Of a stretch of DNA of 64,000 bases, positions 54,699-64,000 are shown piece after piece. Source of the DNA: Bombyx mori (taxonomy: Eukaryota; Arthropoda; Insecta; Lepidoptera; Bombycidae); assembly GCF_030269925.1 (NCBI RefSeq), contig NC_085117.1, positions 14,074,731 through 14,138,730 of the forward strand. The letters are read 5' to 3'. A model generated the notes under the pieces. That model searched no databases, was not told where the DNA came from, and worked only from the letters and a program-made list of their open reading frames with translations. How positions within the stretch are numbered: the stretch's first letter is position 1; the number at the start of each line of letters is the position of its first letter. A program made the translations under genes and the position numbers.

Positions 54699-55965
54699 TT
54701 TTTGTGATTGAATGATTACTGGTGGCCCGAAGGCCTTTCCAATTTCACCAGGACAGGTGGGCGAGCAAAGGCTCAGCCAGGAGGGGTGGGATTTGCTAAC
54801 AACTGCCTGAGCGCCTCCGAAGGAGACCTAACAACTCAAGAGCAATTGCTTCGCGAATGAATCTACTACCGGATCGTAATCGCGACCCGCTGAGAAGATC
54901 CGGCGAGAAACTCAGCGGGCTGATGCATAGGTTAGGTTGCACGTCGACCTCTTTGTCGAGTTCGACGAGTACGGTTACCGGGGTCCCTAAGACTGCTTCT
55001 AGTATTAGAGCTGAAGGCGTCTAATGCAAAGGTTATTGGATCTGATGGATCCGTAAGGACGTGTCTAGGGCGTCGACGGTGACTGGCTCCTGCATGATCA
55101 GGATTCGGGGAGTAGTCAGCGGCGGCAACGATAAGGCGATTATCATGACGCATAGTCTTATCGAAGTACCGTTCCGACGCTGACTTCATGTATTTCCGAA
55201 TTGATTCGAGGCCCAGGTCGTCGTGTAGGTCAACGTTCCTCACGAACCACGGAGCCCCGACAGCTAACCTGCAAAAGCGGGATTGTAGAGATTGGAGGGT
55301 GTCTATGTGTGTGCGGGCCGCGTGAGCGAACACCACAGTCGCGTAAGTCATGACGGGCCTTATGCAAGTTTTGTAAAGTGTCACCTTGTTCCGAAGGGAC
55401 ATTTTACTCCGCTTACAGATCATGGGGTAGAGTCTACCGAGAATAAACGCGGCACGGTCACGGACTGATTTTATATGCGGGCGGAATGTTATCGATGCAT
55501 CCAGGGTAACGCCCAGGTACTTGACCTTCCTGGCCCAGGGTATGGGTTGTCTAAAGAGAGTAATCGGGGGTGTGAGATTCCTCCTCCTAATCCGGGAGGG
55601 AATCCGTGTGGATCTTCCCCTCTGAAATAGCACCGCAGTACTTTTCGCTGGGTTGATGTCTATGCGTCATTTTCGGAATCACTGTCCTAGGGCTAGGGCT
55701 GCGCTCTGAAGCTTCTTCGCGATTAAGGACTTGTTTCTACTGGAATAGTAAACAGTCGTGTCGTCGGCGAATAAAGCTTACTGGGTCGGCGGCGACCGGG
55801 GAATATCGTTGAGGAATAAGCTAAATAGGAGGGGTGAGAGGACAGAGCCTTGCGGGACTCCAGCTGTGAGAGGTCGTGGGGAGGAGCGGGTTCCCTCGAC
55901 TCGATATCGAAAAGAGCGGTTCGACAAGAAGTCCCGTATGATGAGCACGAGACTATCCAGCACGC
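54699..55965 (-). mobile_element. Jockey-like LINE, 5'-truncated, with target duplication
   Basis: AAAGAGATTTT flanks the element at 54688-54698 and 55966-55976. Reversed poly(A), then GATTACTGGTGGCCCGAAGG. A 3' UTR of about 220 bp precedes the end of the reverse transcriptase frame. Three other copies of this 3' end lie at 21130-21466, 27437-27600 and 57802-58036. 5' truncation during reverse transcription explains the lost front of the element. Confidence 0.88.
54932..55965 (-). pseudogene. Reverse transcriptase, C-terminal half, two nonsense codons
   Basis: A single frame, with no frameshift, runs from the truncation point to TAA at 54932-54934. It shows the reverse transcriptase motif GVPQGSVLSPLLF, then FADDTTVYYS (catalytic FADD; + strand 55760-55771), INPAKST, and the thumb region KVKYLGVTLDASITFRPHI. 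The tail CIRPVMTYATVVFAHAA and CRLAVGAPWFVRNVDLHDD is typical of Jockey-clade LINEs. Two in-frame stops break it: TAA at 55778-55780, just before FADD, and TGA at 55679-55681, probably from a Trp codon. The endonuclease and the N-terminal reverse transcriptase motifs are absent through 5' truncation. It cannot be functional. Confidence 0.9.
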
Positions 55966-55976
55966 AAAGAGATTTT

Positions 55977-57359
55977 ATTACAAGTTCATACATACTATTC
56001 TTTCATACTATTCATACATACTATGCGAATAGACTTTTTCCCCAACCTATTATTATTAATATTTGCTAAGTAATTAATATTTTAATACTTGCTTAACGTA
56101 TGGAAACAGATTGTAATAGTGTTTCATAAAAAACCAAAACAAAGAGTAAAACGAAACAAAAAATAAAAGTTTACACGCTAAATAATATCCGATATTTAGA
56201 CCAATGTATGATGACTGGCGTACAACTAAAAAAAGAATGGACGCATTAATGAAATACTGCTCGTAGTGATTTCGATTAAAATACTCAATTTGAACATGAT
56301 TTACAGTGTCTGCTTAAAAAACCTCCAAATGACATTTATGTTCAACTACTCAAAACTCAATTACTTTAATTTAAATTCCAAATTAACTACATTTGTTTAT
56401 CTTAGACTTAACTAAAAATCGTGTGAAAGAATAATGTCATACTTTGACTGAGATCTGTGTAGTAAGCAAACACCGTAACTAATCAATCCTTTATTTTAAC
56501 ACCATACAAGTATATAAATTAATGAATGCGCCAAATTTAATGGAACGTTGGAACATTTGTTATGTTCCGAAAACGCGGAAATCCAAAGAGCAAGAAGGAC
56601 GCTTCATGGCTGGTGATTGTTTGACAGTTAACGATAAGCTCCATTCCGGGAAATTCAATATAACTAGACCTTTTAGTTACTTGGTCTGAGAATTAGCCGC
56701 TCAAAGAACTTGAGTATAACAAATAAAGAAAAACTATCAATTCATGGGGTCGTCATCTATGTATTTACATCCCACAAAGCAACCTTACATTGAATACGAA
56801 ATTCTTCGCGCGCACATTTGCATACCCACATGCATATGCGTGCATACCGAAATGCATTAGCCAAGTCACAATCGTTGCAGGCCTACGGAATTACCTCGAC
56901 GATTGGCTTCGATATATGAATGGGAAATTGGATGGCACCGTGGTCCCCGCACGGCAGCTTTATGCCTCTATGCCCCGAACAATGCTTAAGAATATTCCAT
57001 GAATGCAAAATAAGTTGCTAACAACGGAAACATAGTTGGTTTTGTATGAAGAAAGCTGATTGAGTTAGCGCGAGGCGTGCAACAAAATTGAGGTCACCCC
57101 GGATTTTGCTTAGGTATTTATTACTTTTTAAGAGTGTTAGTTTTTTTTTAATGCCTTTATTAGTTTCCATTTTAACTTTGTAAACAAATCTAGGACGTCG
57201 ATTTTACGGAAATATTAGATAAATGAGGAACCAGCTAGTATTAGATTCGATAATGTGTATCATCGAGCTACATCCAAACTGATTGTCCAGATTGATCTCA
57301 TTGCATTTGTATAAACAGTATACGGGTATCAATTAGTGTGTGTTTGAAAGCTAATTACA
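55977..57359. other. No gene recognised
   Basis: About 1.4 kb of AT-rich DNA. A 70-codon ORF at 56790-57002 is more balanced in composition than its surroundings but matches nothing I know. Confidence 0.4.
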
Positions 57360-57609
57360 TCTATACTAATATATAAATCTACAGTGGTTTTTACGGATGT
57401 TCCCTTATAACTATTGAACCATGCATCCGATTGACTTGAAACTTGGTATCCACATAGAAAATACATGTACTTAATTGATAGGCTAATATTTATATGAGTG
57501 TTGGGCTCCCTATACCAGTTGCGGGGGCGTTCATGATGGGAATCTTTGTGGGGGTGAGAAATAATAATGTTAGTTTTAAATGGCCAGCGAAGCGGACGGG
57601 TACAGTTAG
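57360..57609 (+). mobile_element. Helitron-like element, family B-related
   Basis: Starts TCTATACTAATATATAAATC after A, continues CAGTGGTTTTTACGGATGTT, CGATTGACTTGAAACTTGG and ATACATGTACTTAATTGATA, and ends AAGCGGACGGGTACAGTTAG before T. The final TTAG is a change from CTAG. No coding capacity. Confidence 0.7.
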
Positions 57610-57801
57610 TATTTTTATAAATGGGCTCATTATTCGCATGACATAAAGAGATTGTAGATAACACAGAATAGCCATGAGGCTAAATTTGTGTTCATTTAAA
57701 TTATCACTGTGCTTAAACAAAAAGTCATGAGGCTGTTCAGTGGTTTTTACCACGTACGTTTTACTCACTGAGTACAATACGCCGGACGTTTGACCTTTAC
57801 C

Positions 57802-58036
57802 CATGCATCAGCTCGCTGAGTTTCTCGCCGGATCTTCTCAGCGGGTCGCGATTCCAATTCGGTAGAATATTCATTCGCGAAGCAGCTGCTCTTGAGTTGT
57901 TAAGTCTCCTTCGGAGGCGCTCGGGAAGTTGTTAGCAAATCCCACTCCTCCTGGCTAAGCCTTTGCTCGCCCATCTGTCTTGGTGAAACTGGAAAGGTCA
58001 CTGGGCCACCGGTAATCATTCAATCCTAAAAAAAAC
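57802..58036 (+). mobile_element. Jockey-like LINE 3' end
   Basis: CATGCATCAGCTCGCTGAG, TTTCTCGCCGGATCTTCTCA, GCGAAGCAGCTGCTCTTGAG, CTCCTTCGGAGGCGCTCGGG, then GGTAATCATTCAATCC and an A-run. It is the 3' UTR only, starting just after the stop codon position of the 54.9-kb copy. Confidence 0.8.
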
Positions 58037-59787
58037 GTTCGACCTATTTGATTACGAAGGCTTGTTCATTACTAATATACTTAAATAAAGAAAAGTCTTT
58101 GTAGCTAGAGAACAATAAAAAGCTTAGAATAAAATAAATCGAAAACTACATAATTGTGAAACTAATATATCAACTGTCATTCACTTATATGAGGGCCCCG
58201 AAGTCATAATTCAGTGAAAGTTGAGTCGTAACTATCGAGAATTTGTCGTGTATATAATAAAAGGATTATAAAAAAAAAAAACTCGATAACTGTAATTATT
58301 GTATAAAAACAAAAGTGACACTACACAATGGCACAGGAAAGGCGGTCGCGCGGCGAAACTGGCTAACTTTTAAAACGTTATATGGGCGGCAATAAAACGT
58401 TCGTTCCCGTACGTACGAGCACAATACTTGCAGAAATATTTTTGAATACGGAATTAGGTTTGCCAAATGCGCGGGGAGCAGATAAGGCAGAAAAAAAAAA
58501 ACAAATTTGTAACGGGTAAAGTTTTTGGAGGCGGAATGTCTCCCTTGGGTGCTGAATCTTCGTCGGCGTGGCTCGTAAAATGCGGGACGTGGGCCAGCGG
58601 GCAAATTTGTCCTGAGAGCGACCTATGACGTTTTGATGGAACGTTCCCTGACTGATTTGCCGCACCCTAGATTCATATTCATAACGATACCTTCCCGAAC
58701 CGTGACATATTTGACCCGAAACCAATCTAGCCCACTTTCTCGGGACGTGATAAATTACAACGCAAAATTTGTTTCATAAATTCGTGATACCGTCGAAAGT
58801 AGCGTCAGAAGACTCTCCGATCGAAACATCTCGTTAAGAATCTCGTTAAAAGTAAAACTTTTCGAGAAATAAAAAAAAACAAGAACGAAGGTTGCACCGC
58901 GGTCGTATTGTGCTCTTCAAAAGAATGGCACCCGTGTCTAAGCTATCTTGTAGGAATTTTAAATTGGACGAATCGCTCAAATGTAAATGGTTTTCCTTTA
59001 TGCCCCATCCTCTGAAGCTGCCCACCCCCGTCTATTGCGCGCCTAGAGGCGACTGGCATACCAACACATACGCACACCTATGAAGCCTACGTCGTACATC
59101 ACCAATGAATTCGGGTCTTCTACTTTGCATACGTCATCCGCGCAGTATTCTCTTTACCTTAGCGGTGGCCGGGGAATGGCAGATCAATATGAACTGGTTG
59201 AGTTAAGCTGTTGCTTACATACAAAATTCTCACACAGACACAGATCTCATCTCGACACAGTACTAGGAGTAATGCGAGTGTGAATACGTAAATACGTACG
59301 GAAATCGCGAGTTCAAAAACGCGAAACGCAATATGTCTTCATAGTAAAGAGGTGTAGGGAATCTTTTAAGGGACTCCCTAACAAAAGAATAAGAAACGAT
59401 ATCGCGAAAGGAAATCTCGTGTTTTTGATGTGTTTCTCGAAATGTTTGGGAGTCGTTAATACGGAGTTGTACGCAGACGTGTTTACTATATACATACATA
59501 ATAATATGTATATGATTATAGACCTGTTTGAGTATTGGAGAGTAGTGTATTTATATTTTTTTATTCTATTATTTATTGGTGTTAAATAAGTCATCATACA
59601 GTCTGGGATAACATGCCTTGTGTCCATTTATCAAATTTGTTAAAGCAAAACCATACTTACCATACCATACGAAATTACGTCATGTTTAGCAAAATTCAAA
59701 TAACGCAAAATTCCAAATTAGCGTAATTACCCTAAAGTCTATTTTGAGCTTGCGCGGGTGTGATTCTCCGGAAAATATTTAAACATA
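58037..59787. other. No gene recognised
   Basis: About 1.75 kb. Several overlapping 60-115 aa ORFs on both strands (58296-58725, 58892-59283, 59263-59627). None has a recognisable domain. Confidence 0.4.
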
Positions 59788-60045
59788 ATGATTAATATGT
59801 CCCGGAAAATGTTGCCTTCTATCAAAAAGCGCAAGATAGAATATCTCGGCCACGTGCTGAGGAACGATAGATACATGCTGCTGCAGTTTATAATTATGGG
59901 CAAAGTGGACGGAAAGAGACGTGCTGGGCGAAGAAAGAAGTCATGGCTCCGGGAGTGGACCGGTATTGCCTCCGTCGAACAGCTGTTCCGGCTGGCTGCT
60001 GATAAAAATGAATATAGGAAGCTTACGGCCACCCTCCAGGATTGA
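59788..60045 (+). pseudogene. LINE reverse transcriptase C-terminal tail, open 85 codons
   Basis: The frame carries KIEYLGHVLRNDRYMLLQFI, IMGKVDGKRRAGRRKKSWLR and EWTGIASVEQLFRLAADK, then TATLQD and TGA. This is the C-terminal tail of a class of LINE reverse transcriptases (YLGHVxRND.Y.LL..IM.GK..G.R..GRR..SWL...W.G..S...LFR.A). The segment is intact, but the catalytic domain is missing upstream. GAAGAAGAAGATTA directly after the stop looks like the short 3' terminal repeat of such elements. Confidence 0.75.
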
Positions 60046-60377
60046 AGAGGCACTGGAAGAAGAAGATTAATATTCGATGTAAATAGTCTTCGATGACAGT
60101 TCCGCAACGTCGACTGACGAAAATAAAATGAAATAAATAGGTACCTACATACTCATTTATTTTCATTATAGTCGAAGTCACGTTGAAGACGTAGGTAGAT
60201 CGTAAACGGTTAATGTGTGGGTTCGGTTCGCTAATTAATTGAAGGCACGGCTTTATCGATAATCACCTTAATGGAAGATAAGATGGGGCCTGCGCTTTCG
60301 AGAATGGGATAACTATGTGCCTTATGCACCGTCGTATAAACAAAAGTATGCTATAATAAACTAATACTAATACTAAT

Positions 60378-60463
60378 AATATTACATGAAAATACCAGTA
60401 TTTTCATTATCTCAGTATTGATATTGGTATTTCAGTAAAATACTGGTATTTTCATGTAATATT
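60378..60463. repeat. Perfect 27-bp inverted repeat
   Basis: Positions 60378-60404 (starting AATATTACATGAAAATACC) and 60437-60463 are exact reverse complements, with a 32-base spacer that itself contains GTATTGATATTGGTATTTC. It could be a MITE remnant or a hairpin transcript source. Confidence 0.8.
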
Positions 60464-61649
60464 TGTTTAGTGTCAAGCAGAATATTTTACGGCTTATAAT
60501 GTTAAGTTAGCGGATTCTAAAGAACTTAAACACCATGGCGTATACCAGCCACGTGACACAAAGTCGAAGTTTCATTGTTGGGTTAGTAGCAATGACACCA
60601 GAGGGAAAGCAACTCAAACCCATTCTCTGGTGAACGCCTTAGTTGCATTTTAAGATAGTGACGGGAAAAAATGAGTTACCTAGTTCTTGCTATTCTTGGC
60701 TGATCGCACAAAGTCCAATGACGAAGTTAATCATTTAATTAATTAATGTTCTGCGGTGATTGATATACGCCTAAATATTGTACAGTTCATAAAATAGGCA
60801 ATCTTTAGGATGTATGAATAATGTAAATGTAATTTCTAATAATAATAATGAAATAAGAATATTAATATTAATTGAATATAATAAATAAAACAATCAAATT
60901 TGTCTTTAAAACGGGTATACATAGTTAGCGTTTTCTCAATGAATTTTCACTTTTGACTATTCAACGCTAGATGGCGCTATGCGCTTATAACTAAGTTGTT
61001 CGACAGCAGATTGGACTTTTATATAAAGATAAAATAATGTCATAAAATGTTCACACTTTTCTCATTATATTTACCGAGAGTGCCATTTTTTCTCTTCGCT
61101 CAACGCTTGCAAACTTCGAATTTAATGAACAAAGTTTAGTGCCTCGCACTTTTCCATTTAAAACTTCCACATTGATTCTGAACTTTTTATAACAGCGGAT
61201 CGGATTTTTCGAATAATGAATTCGATTGAACCAGCATCAATTTTTATTATGTCTGATTATGTTTGAGTTTGATAATTTAAAAAGGAAAATTACGTTAAAT
61301 ACTTATTTTATGTTTTGGAGTTGTGTTAGTTTTTCGTTTGGTGTACTCAATTCTATCTAATAAGCTATGTTTTATGTAATTGTCAAGTGGCTAAGATTTA
61401 AAATATCATCATGTAATAAAATTAATATTCAGTAAATTATTGACTATTGCATATTAACACTATAATAGTTACAGAGTTCTAATTTATTATTATGAAAATT
61501 TTATATTGTCAATATAGACAAAATTTTTAGAATCAATTAAGTCCAATAATTTGTAGGACCAACACAAAAATGTCAATGAGTAAATAGCACTAGTCTGTTT
61601 GGTATTCTGTTATTCTGCCGGCAGCAATTGGCAGAATCATTTTATGAAT
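60464..61649. other. No gene recognised
   Basis: About 1.2 kb of AT-rich DNA. Near 60950-60990, CTATTCAACGCTAGATGGCG could belong to an old transposon, but I cannot assign it. Confidence 0.35.
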
Positions 61650-61740
61650 GGTGAAGTCGTTGTAGCCTAAAAGGTAAGACGCCTGGTGTATTCTGAAGGT
61701 GTAATGCGACTATCCCTACGTTCAAATAGGTAACAATTTT
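61650..61740 (+). repeat. Diverged Bm1-type tRNA-like head
   Basis: TGAAGTCGTTGTAGCCTAAA and AGGTAAGACGCCTGGTGTAT correspond to the Bm1 head. TACGTTCAAATAGGTAACAA corresponds to the eroded B box region GTTCGAATCCCG. The rest of the SINE is absent, and a LINE tail on the other strand follows directly. Confidence 0.5.
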
Positions 61741-61767
61741 TATATTGAAACATATAATTGATTCTTT

Positions 61768-62039
61768 TCAGTCGCATGCACTCTTGACGGAGTGGTCGTG
61801 GTCATCACTTCGGGTGGTGGTGCGCTTCACCAGATGTCGCCATTCCCCGCGTACCGCGGCCCTTCTTGTGCACTCGTTAACGGGACCGTTTAGAGCTGCC
61901 TTTATTTGGTCGGTCCATCGTAACGGTTATCTGCCGCGCGGTCTTGTACCTTCTATCATGCCCTGCACCACAAGGCGCTCAACTGAGTCGTCACCCCGCC
62001 GCGACACATGCCCGAAGAAAGTGAGAATGCGACCCTGAA
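61768..62039 (-). pseudogene. LINE reverse transcriptase C-terminal tail
   Basis: The minus strand reads VQGRILTFFGHVSRRGDDSV, ERLVVQGMIEGTRPRGR, a TAA (61927-61929), PLRWTDQIKAAL, RRAAVRGEWRHLVKR, and ends in TGA at 61768-61770. The FFGHVSRR...GxRxRGRxPxRWxDQIK pattern is a common LINE reverse transcriptase tail in Lepidoptera. One in-frame stop and the missing catalytic part make it a remnant. The 97-aa plus-strand ORF is its antisense. Confidence 0.78.
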
Positions 62040-62455
62040 CGATGGAGGATAGTAGCTTGACTATATTTGATACGTGTTTATAAATAATTCAAAACCTTCT
62101 GTAATTACTTGAAGGATGTGTTATATGCTTATACGGGCGGATATCGTCAACCTTCTGACACAAGACGTGAAGAATTCTAGATAAAAAAAAATCTACCTCA
62201 TTTCCATGAATGGCATATTCGTGTGATCTGTGGCCTCAGAAAATCACTTAGCATCAGCAAAGCTCATCCCAAAGGTAGTAAAAGATCCACGTGTTCGGAA
62301 ACATACACATGTCCTACCATCAGCTATGTATAGAGAGCAATTGAGAATTAGAGAGCTAGGTAGGCAAAGTATGTGAGTATATTGGCACAGATAGACACAG
62401 TCCGGAAATATGCGGACCCAGAATCATTATTTAATATCTGGTCACTGATGATACT

Positions 62456-62621
62456 AAAATCAAAATCGAATTCTTAACGTAACTTTTTTTCAATTATCAA
62501 TAAAAAAATATCATTGATTTCCATTTAAAACGTACAATAAAATCAAAATCGAATTCTTAACGTAACTTTTTTTCAATTATCAATAAAAAAATTCACTGAT
62601 TTCCATTAAAAACGTACAAAT
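62456..62621. repeat. Tandem duplication of an 83-bp unit
   Basis: Unit 1 (62456-62538) and unit 2 (62539-62621) are nearly identical: AAAATCAAAATCGAATTC, TTAACGTAACTTTTTTTC, AATTATCAATAAAAAAAT, TGATTTCCATT and AAAACGTACAA. They differ by a 2-base indel and single changes, so the duplication is fairly recent. Confidence 0.85.
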
Positions 62622-63139
62622 TTATGAAATGAACTGTAATAATGATTTTAAATTAATTAAAACAAGTAATAAAGGTCATCGCGAAACTTAGAACTACCCG
62701 ATTTATACGGCTCAAGATAAAAATCGATGCAGTAATAGAAACCGTAAGAACAATAAGAGACCGCGAAAACTTGGAGTTTCCCTTAACGGTCTCGACTATC
62801 TTACACAAGGAAGACATTAATTTCGTTTAATGGTTTTTGTGTTTGTCACCGCCGATTTATTATGGATTTGTGAGTTTTCTGTAACGATTGTATATCTTCT
62901 ATCTACGCTAATAAGTTCTAAGGGTTCTTCGTTATATTGTTACTATCATCTAAAATAGGTGTTTTGTTCAAGGTTCGCGTGTTGTGAAGCCGCATCTTGA
63001 GACGGCTGTCTTGCTCTGAAAAACAGAATTAATGACTTAATTCCCGTCAAACTAGGCAAGATGGTGGTGTACTAGTAAGGCTACAACGTTCAGCTAGCAA
63101 CTTTAAGGTTCCAAATATATTTCAAAATTGTTGTCCTTA
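62622..63139. other. No gene recognised
   Basis: AT-rich DNA with no supported feature. Confidence 0.4.
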
Positions 63140-63255
63140 CTAATATTATAAATGTGAAGCTGTGTTTTTTTGTCCTATTTTCGCGTCGAAACGAATCAAC
63201 GGATTGATGTGATTTTTTAAAAGAGATAGTGATTAGGTTAGGAGAGCGAGACAGG
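63140..63255 (+). mobile_element. Possible Helitron-like fragment
   Basis: CTTACTAATATTATAAATG, then GTCGAAACGAATCAACGGAT and TGATGTGATTTTTTAAAAGA, resemble the front of TACTAATATTATAAA-type elements. No CTAG end is found before the next Bm1. Confidence 0.4.
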
Positions 63256-63280
63256 CTATCTGTTACTTTGAAAAAAAAAA

Positions 63281-63526
63281 CATGGTGGTAGGTCCTCTTG
63301 TGAGTCCGCACGGGTAGGTACCCCCTCCCTGCCTATTTCAGTCGTGAAACAGTAATGCGTTTCGGTTTGAAGGGTGGGGCAGCCGTTGTAACTATACTGA
63401 GAGCTTAGCAATTATATCTCAAGGTTCGTGGCGCATTTACGTTGTAGTTGTCTATGGGCTCCAGTAACCACTTAACACTAGGTGGGCTGTGAGCTCGTCC
63501 ACACATCAAAGCAATAAAAAAAAAAA
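63281..63526 (+). mobile_element. Bm1 SINE, head-truncated
   Basis: ATGGTGGTAGGTCCTCTTGT through GAAACAGTAATGCGTTTCGG and CCACTTAACACTAGGTGGGC to AAAGCAATAAAAAAAAAAAC. Confidence 0.9.
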
Positions 63527-64000
63527 CATCTCATTCCTACTACTAACAATCTTCCTTCACCATGCGGGCGAAGTTAATAATAGCCATTAATTGTTTTATA
63601 TTGGCCAAGTAACTAAAGATTTAGAAGTAGGACTCAAATCAACCGAAATATGTAACTTTTATTCATCATTATCAGACCACTTTAATCTACAGTGCTATAA
63701 ACGTCAGTTGCTGAAAGTTAACCATATCATTTTCAATTTGAATTTAATTTTTTTTAAATCGAGATATGCATTGCCCATTCTAGTGAATAAAATGCTCAAT
63801 TTATTTGTCACACATCCATGTACACCTAAAATTTATGTAAATTTTCGATTGTATCGATTATACCAGAAATGTCACTTATTTATGTAAAATTCATTCCACG
63901 TTAAAGAGTTTAATGCTTTGGATCTCGTGCTTGTTTGTATAATATACATTAATTTCTTCCGGTTATAAGCATCTACTACAGAATCGAGAATGATAAAGAA
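63527..64000. other. No gene recognised
   Basis: AT-rich DNA. A 98-codon ORF (63591-63887) is AT-driven and unrecognised. Confidence 0.4.

Overview
This looks like a gene-poor, repeat-rich stretch of a lepidopteran nuclear genome, almost certainly silkworm (Bombyx mori or B. mandarina). The main evidence is about twenty copies of one tRNA-derived SINE that I recognise as Bm1. It has pol III A and B boxes in the head and a polyadenine-rich tail. Many Helitron-like elements of lepidopteran type and 5'-truncated LINEs surround these copies. I found no convincing host exon, tRNA gene, rRNA gene or CRISPR array. The window is best read as intergenic or intronic DNA.

Layout: 0-42 kb and 47-64 kb are AT-rich DNA sown with four classes of element. 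(1) Bm1 SINEs, both strands, full-length to fragments. (2) Non-autonomous Helitron-like elements with TC...CTAG ends. Family A (five copies) starts TATATTAATACGTG and has a 3' hairpin. Family B has TATACTAATATTATAAA starts. Family C ends CCGGGTCAGCTAG. (3) 3' ends of non-LTR retrotransposons: a BMC1-like family ending CTATCAGC(A/T)TAGGTAGG-An, and a Jockey-like family ending GGTAATCATTCAATC-An. One Jockey-like copy at 54.7-56.0 kb keeps a reverse transcriptase segment with FADD, an 11-bp target duplication and two nonsense codons. (4) Degenerate C-terminal tails of RTE-like and other LINE reverse transcriptases.

The striking locus is 42.24-47.23 kb, GC-rich in an AT-rich setting. It reads as a nest. 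The outer layer is a non-autonomous DNA transposon with imperfect terminal inverted repeats starting GAGCGG and a TTA duplication (PIF/Harbinger-like). Both of its ends are built from tandem copies of its own terminus. On the right these copies form an array of about thirteen 102-bp units with a 17-34-17-34 inverted-repeat layout. Inside the array sits a 3.38-kb non-LTR retrotransposon on the minus strand with a 13-bp target duplication and a 25-base poly(A). It carries an open 735-codon gag-like ORF1 (coiled coil plus CCHC knuckles) but has no ORF2, like the ORF1-only half-LINEs of mammals. Its 5' UTR holds a degenerate CCTAA-rich block inside a stem-loop, and a perfect 21-bp inverted repeat at its 5' end. 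Two other traces of the same LINE 3' end lie at 35.0 kb (nested in a Bm1) and 37.9 kb.

No set of genes works together here. The only long intact coding frame is the LINE ORF1, which would bind LINE RNA and would depend on an endonuclease/reverse transcriptase supplied in trans. Family names come from recognition by eye, without a database search.
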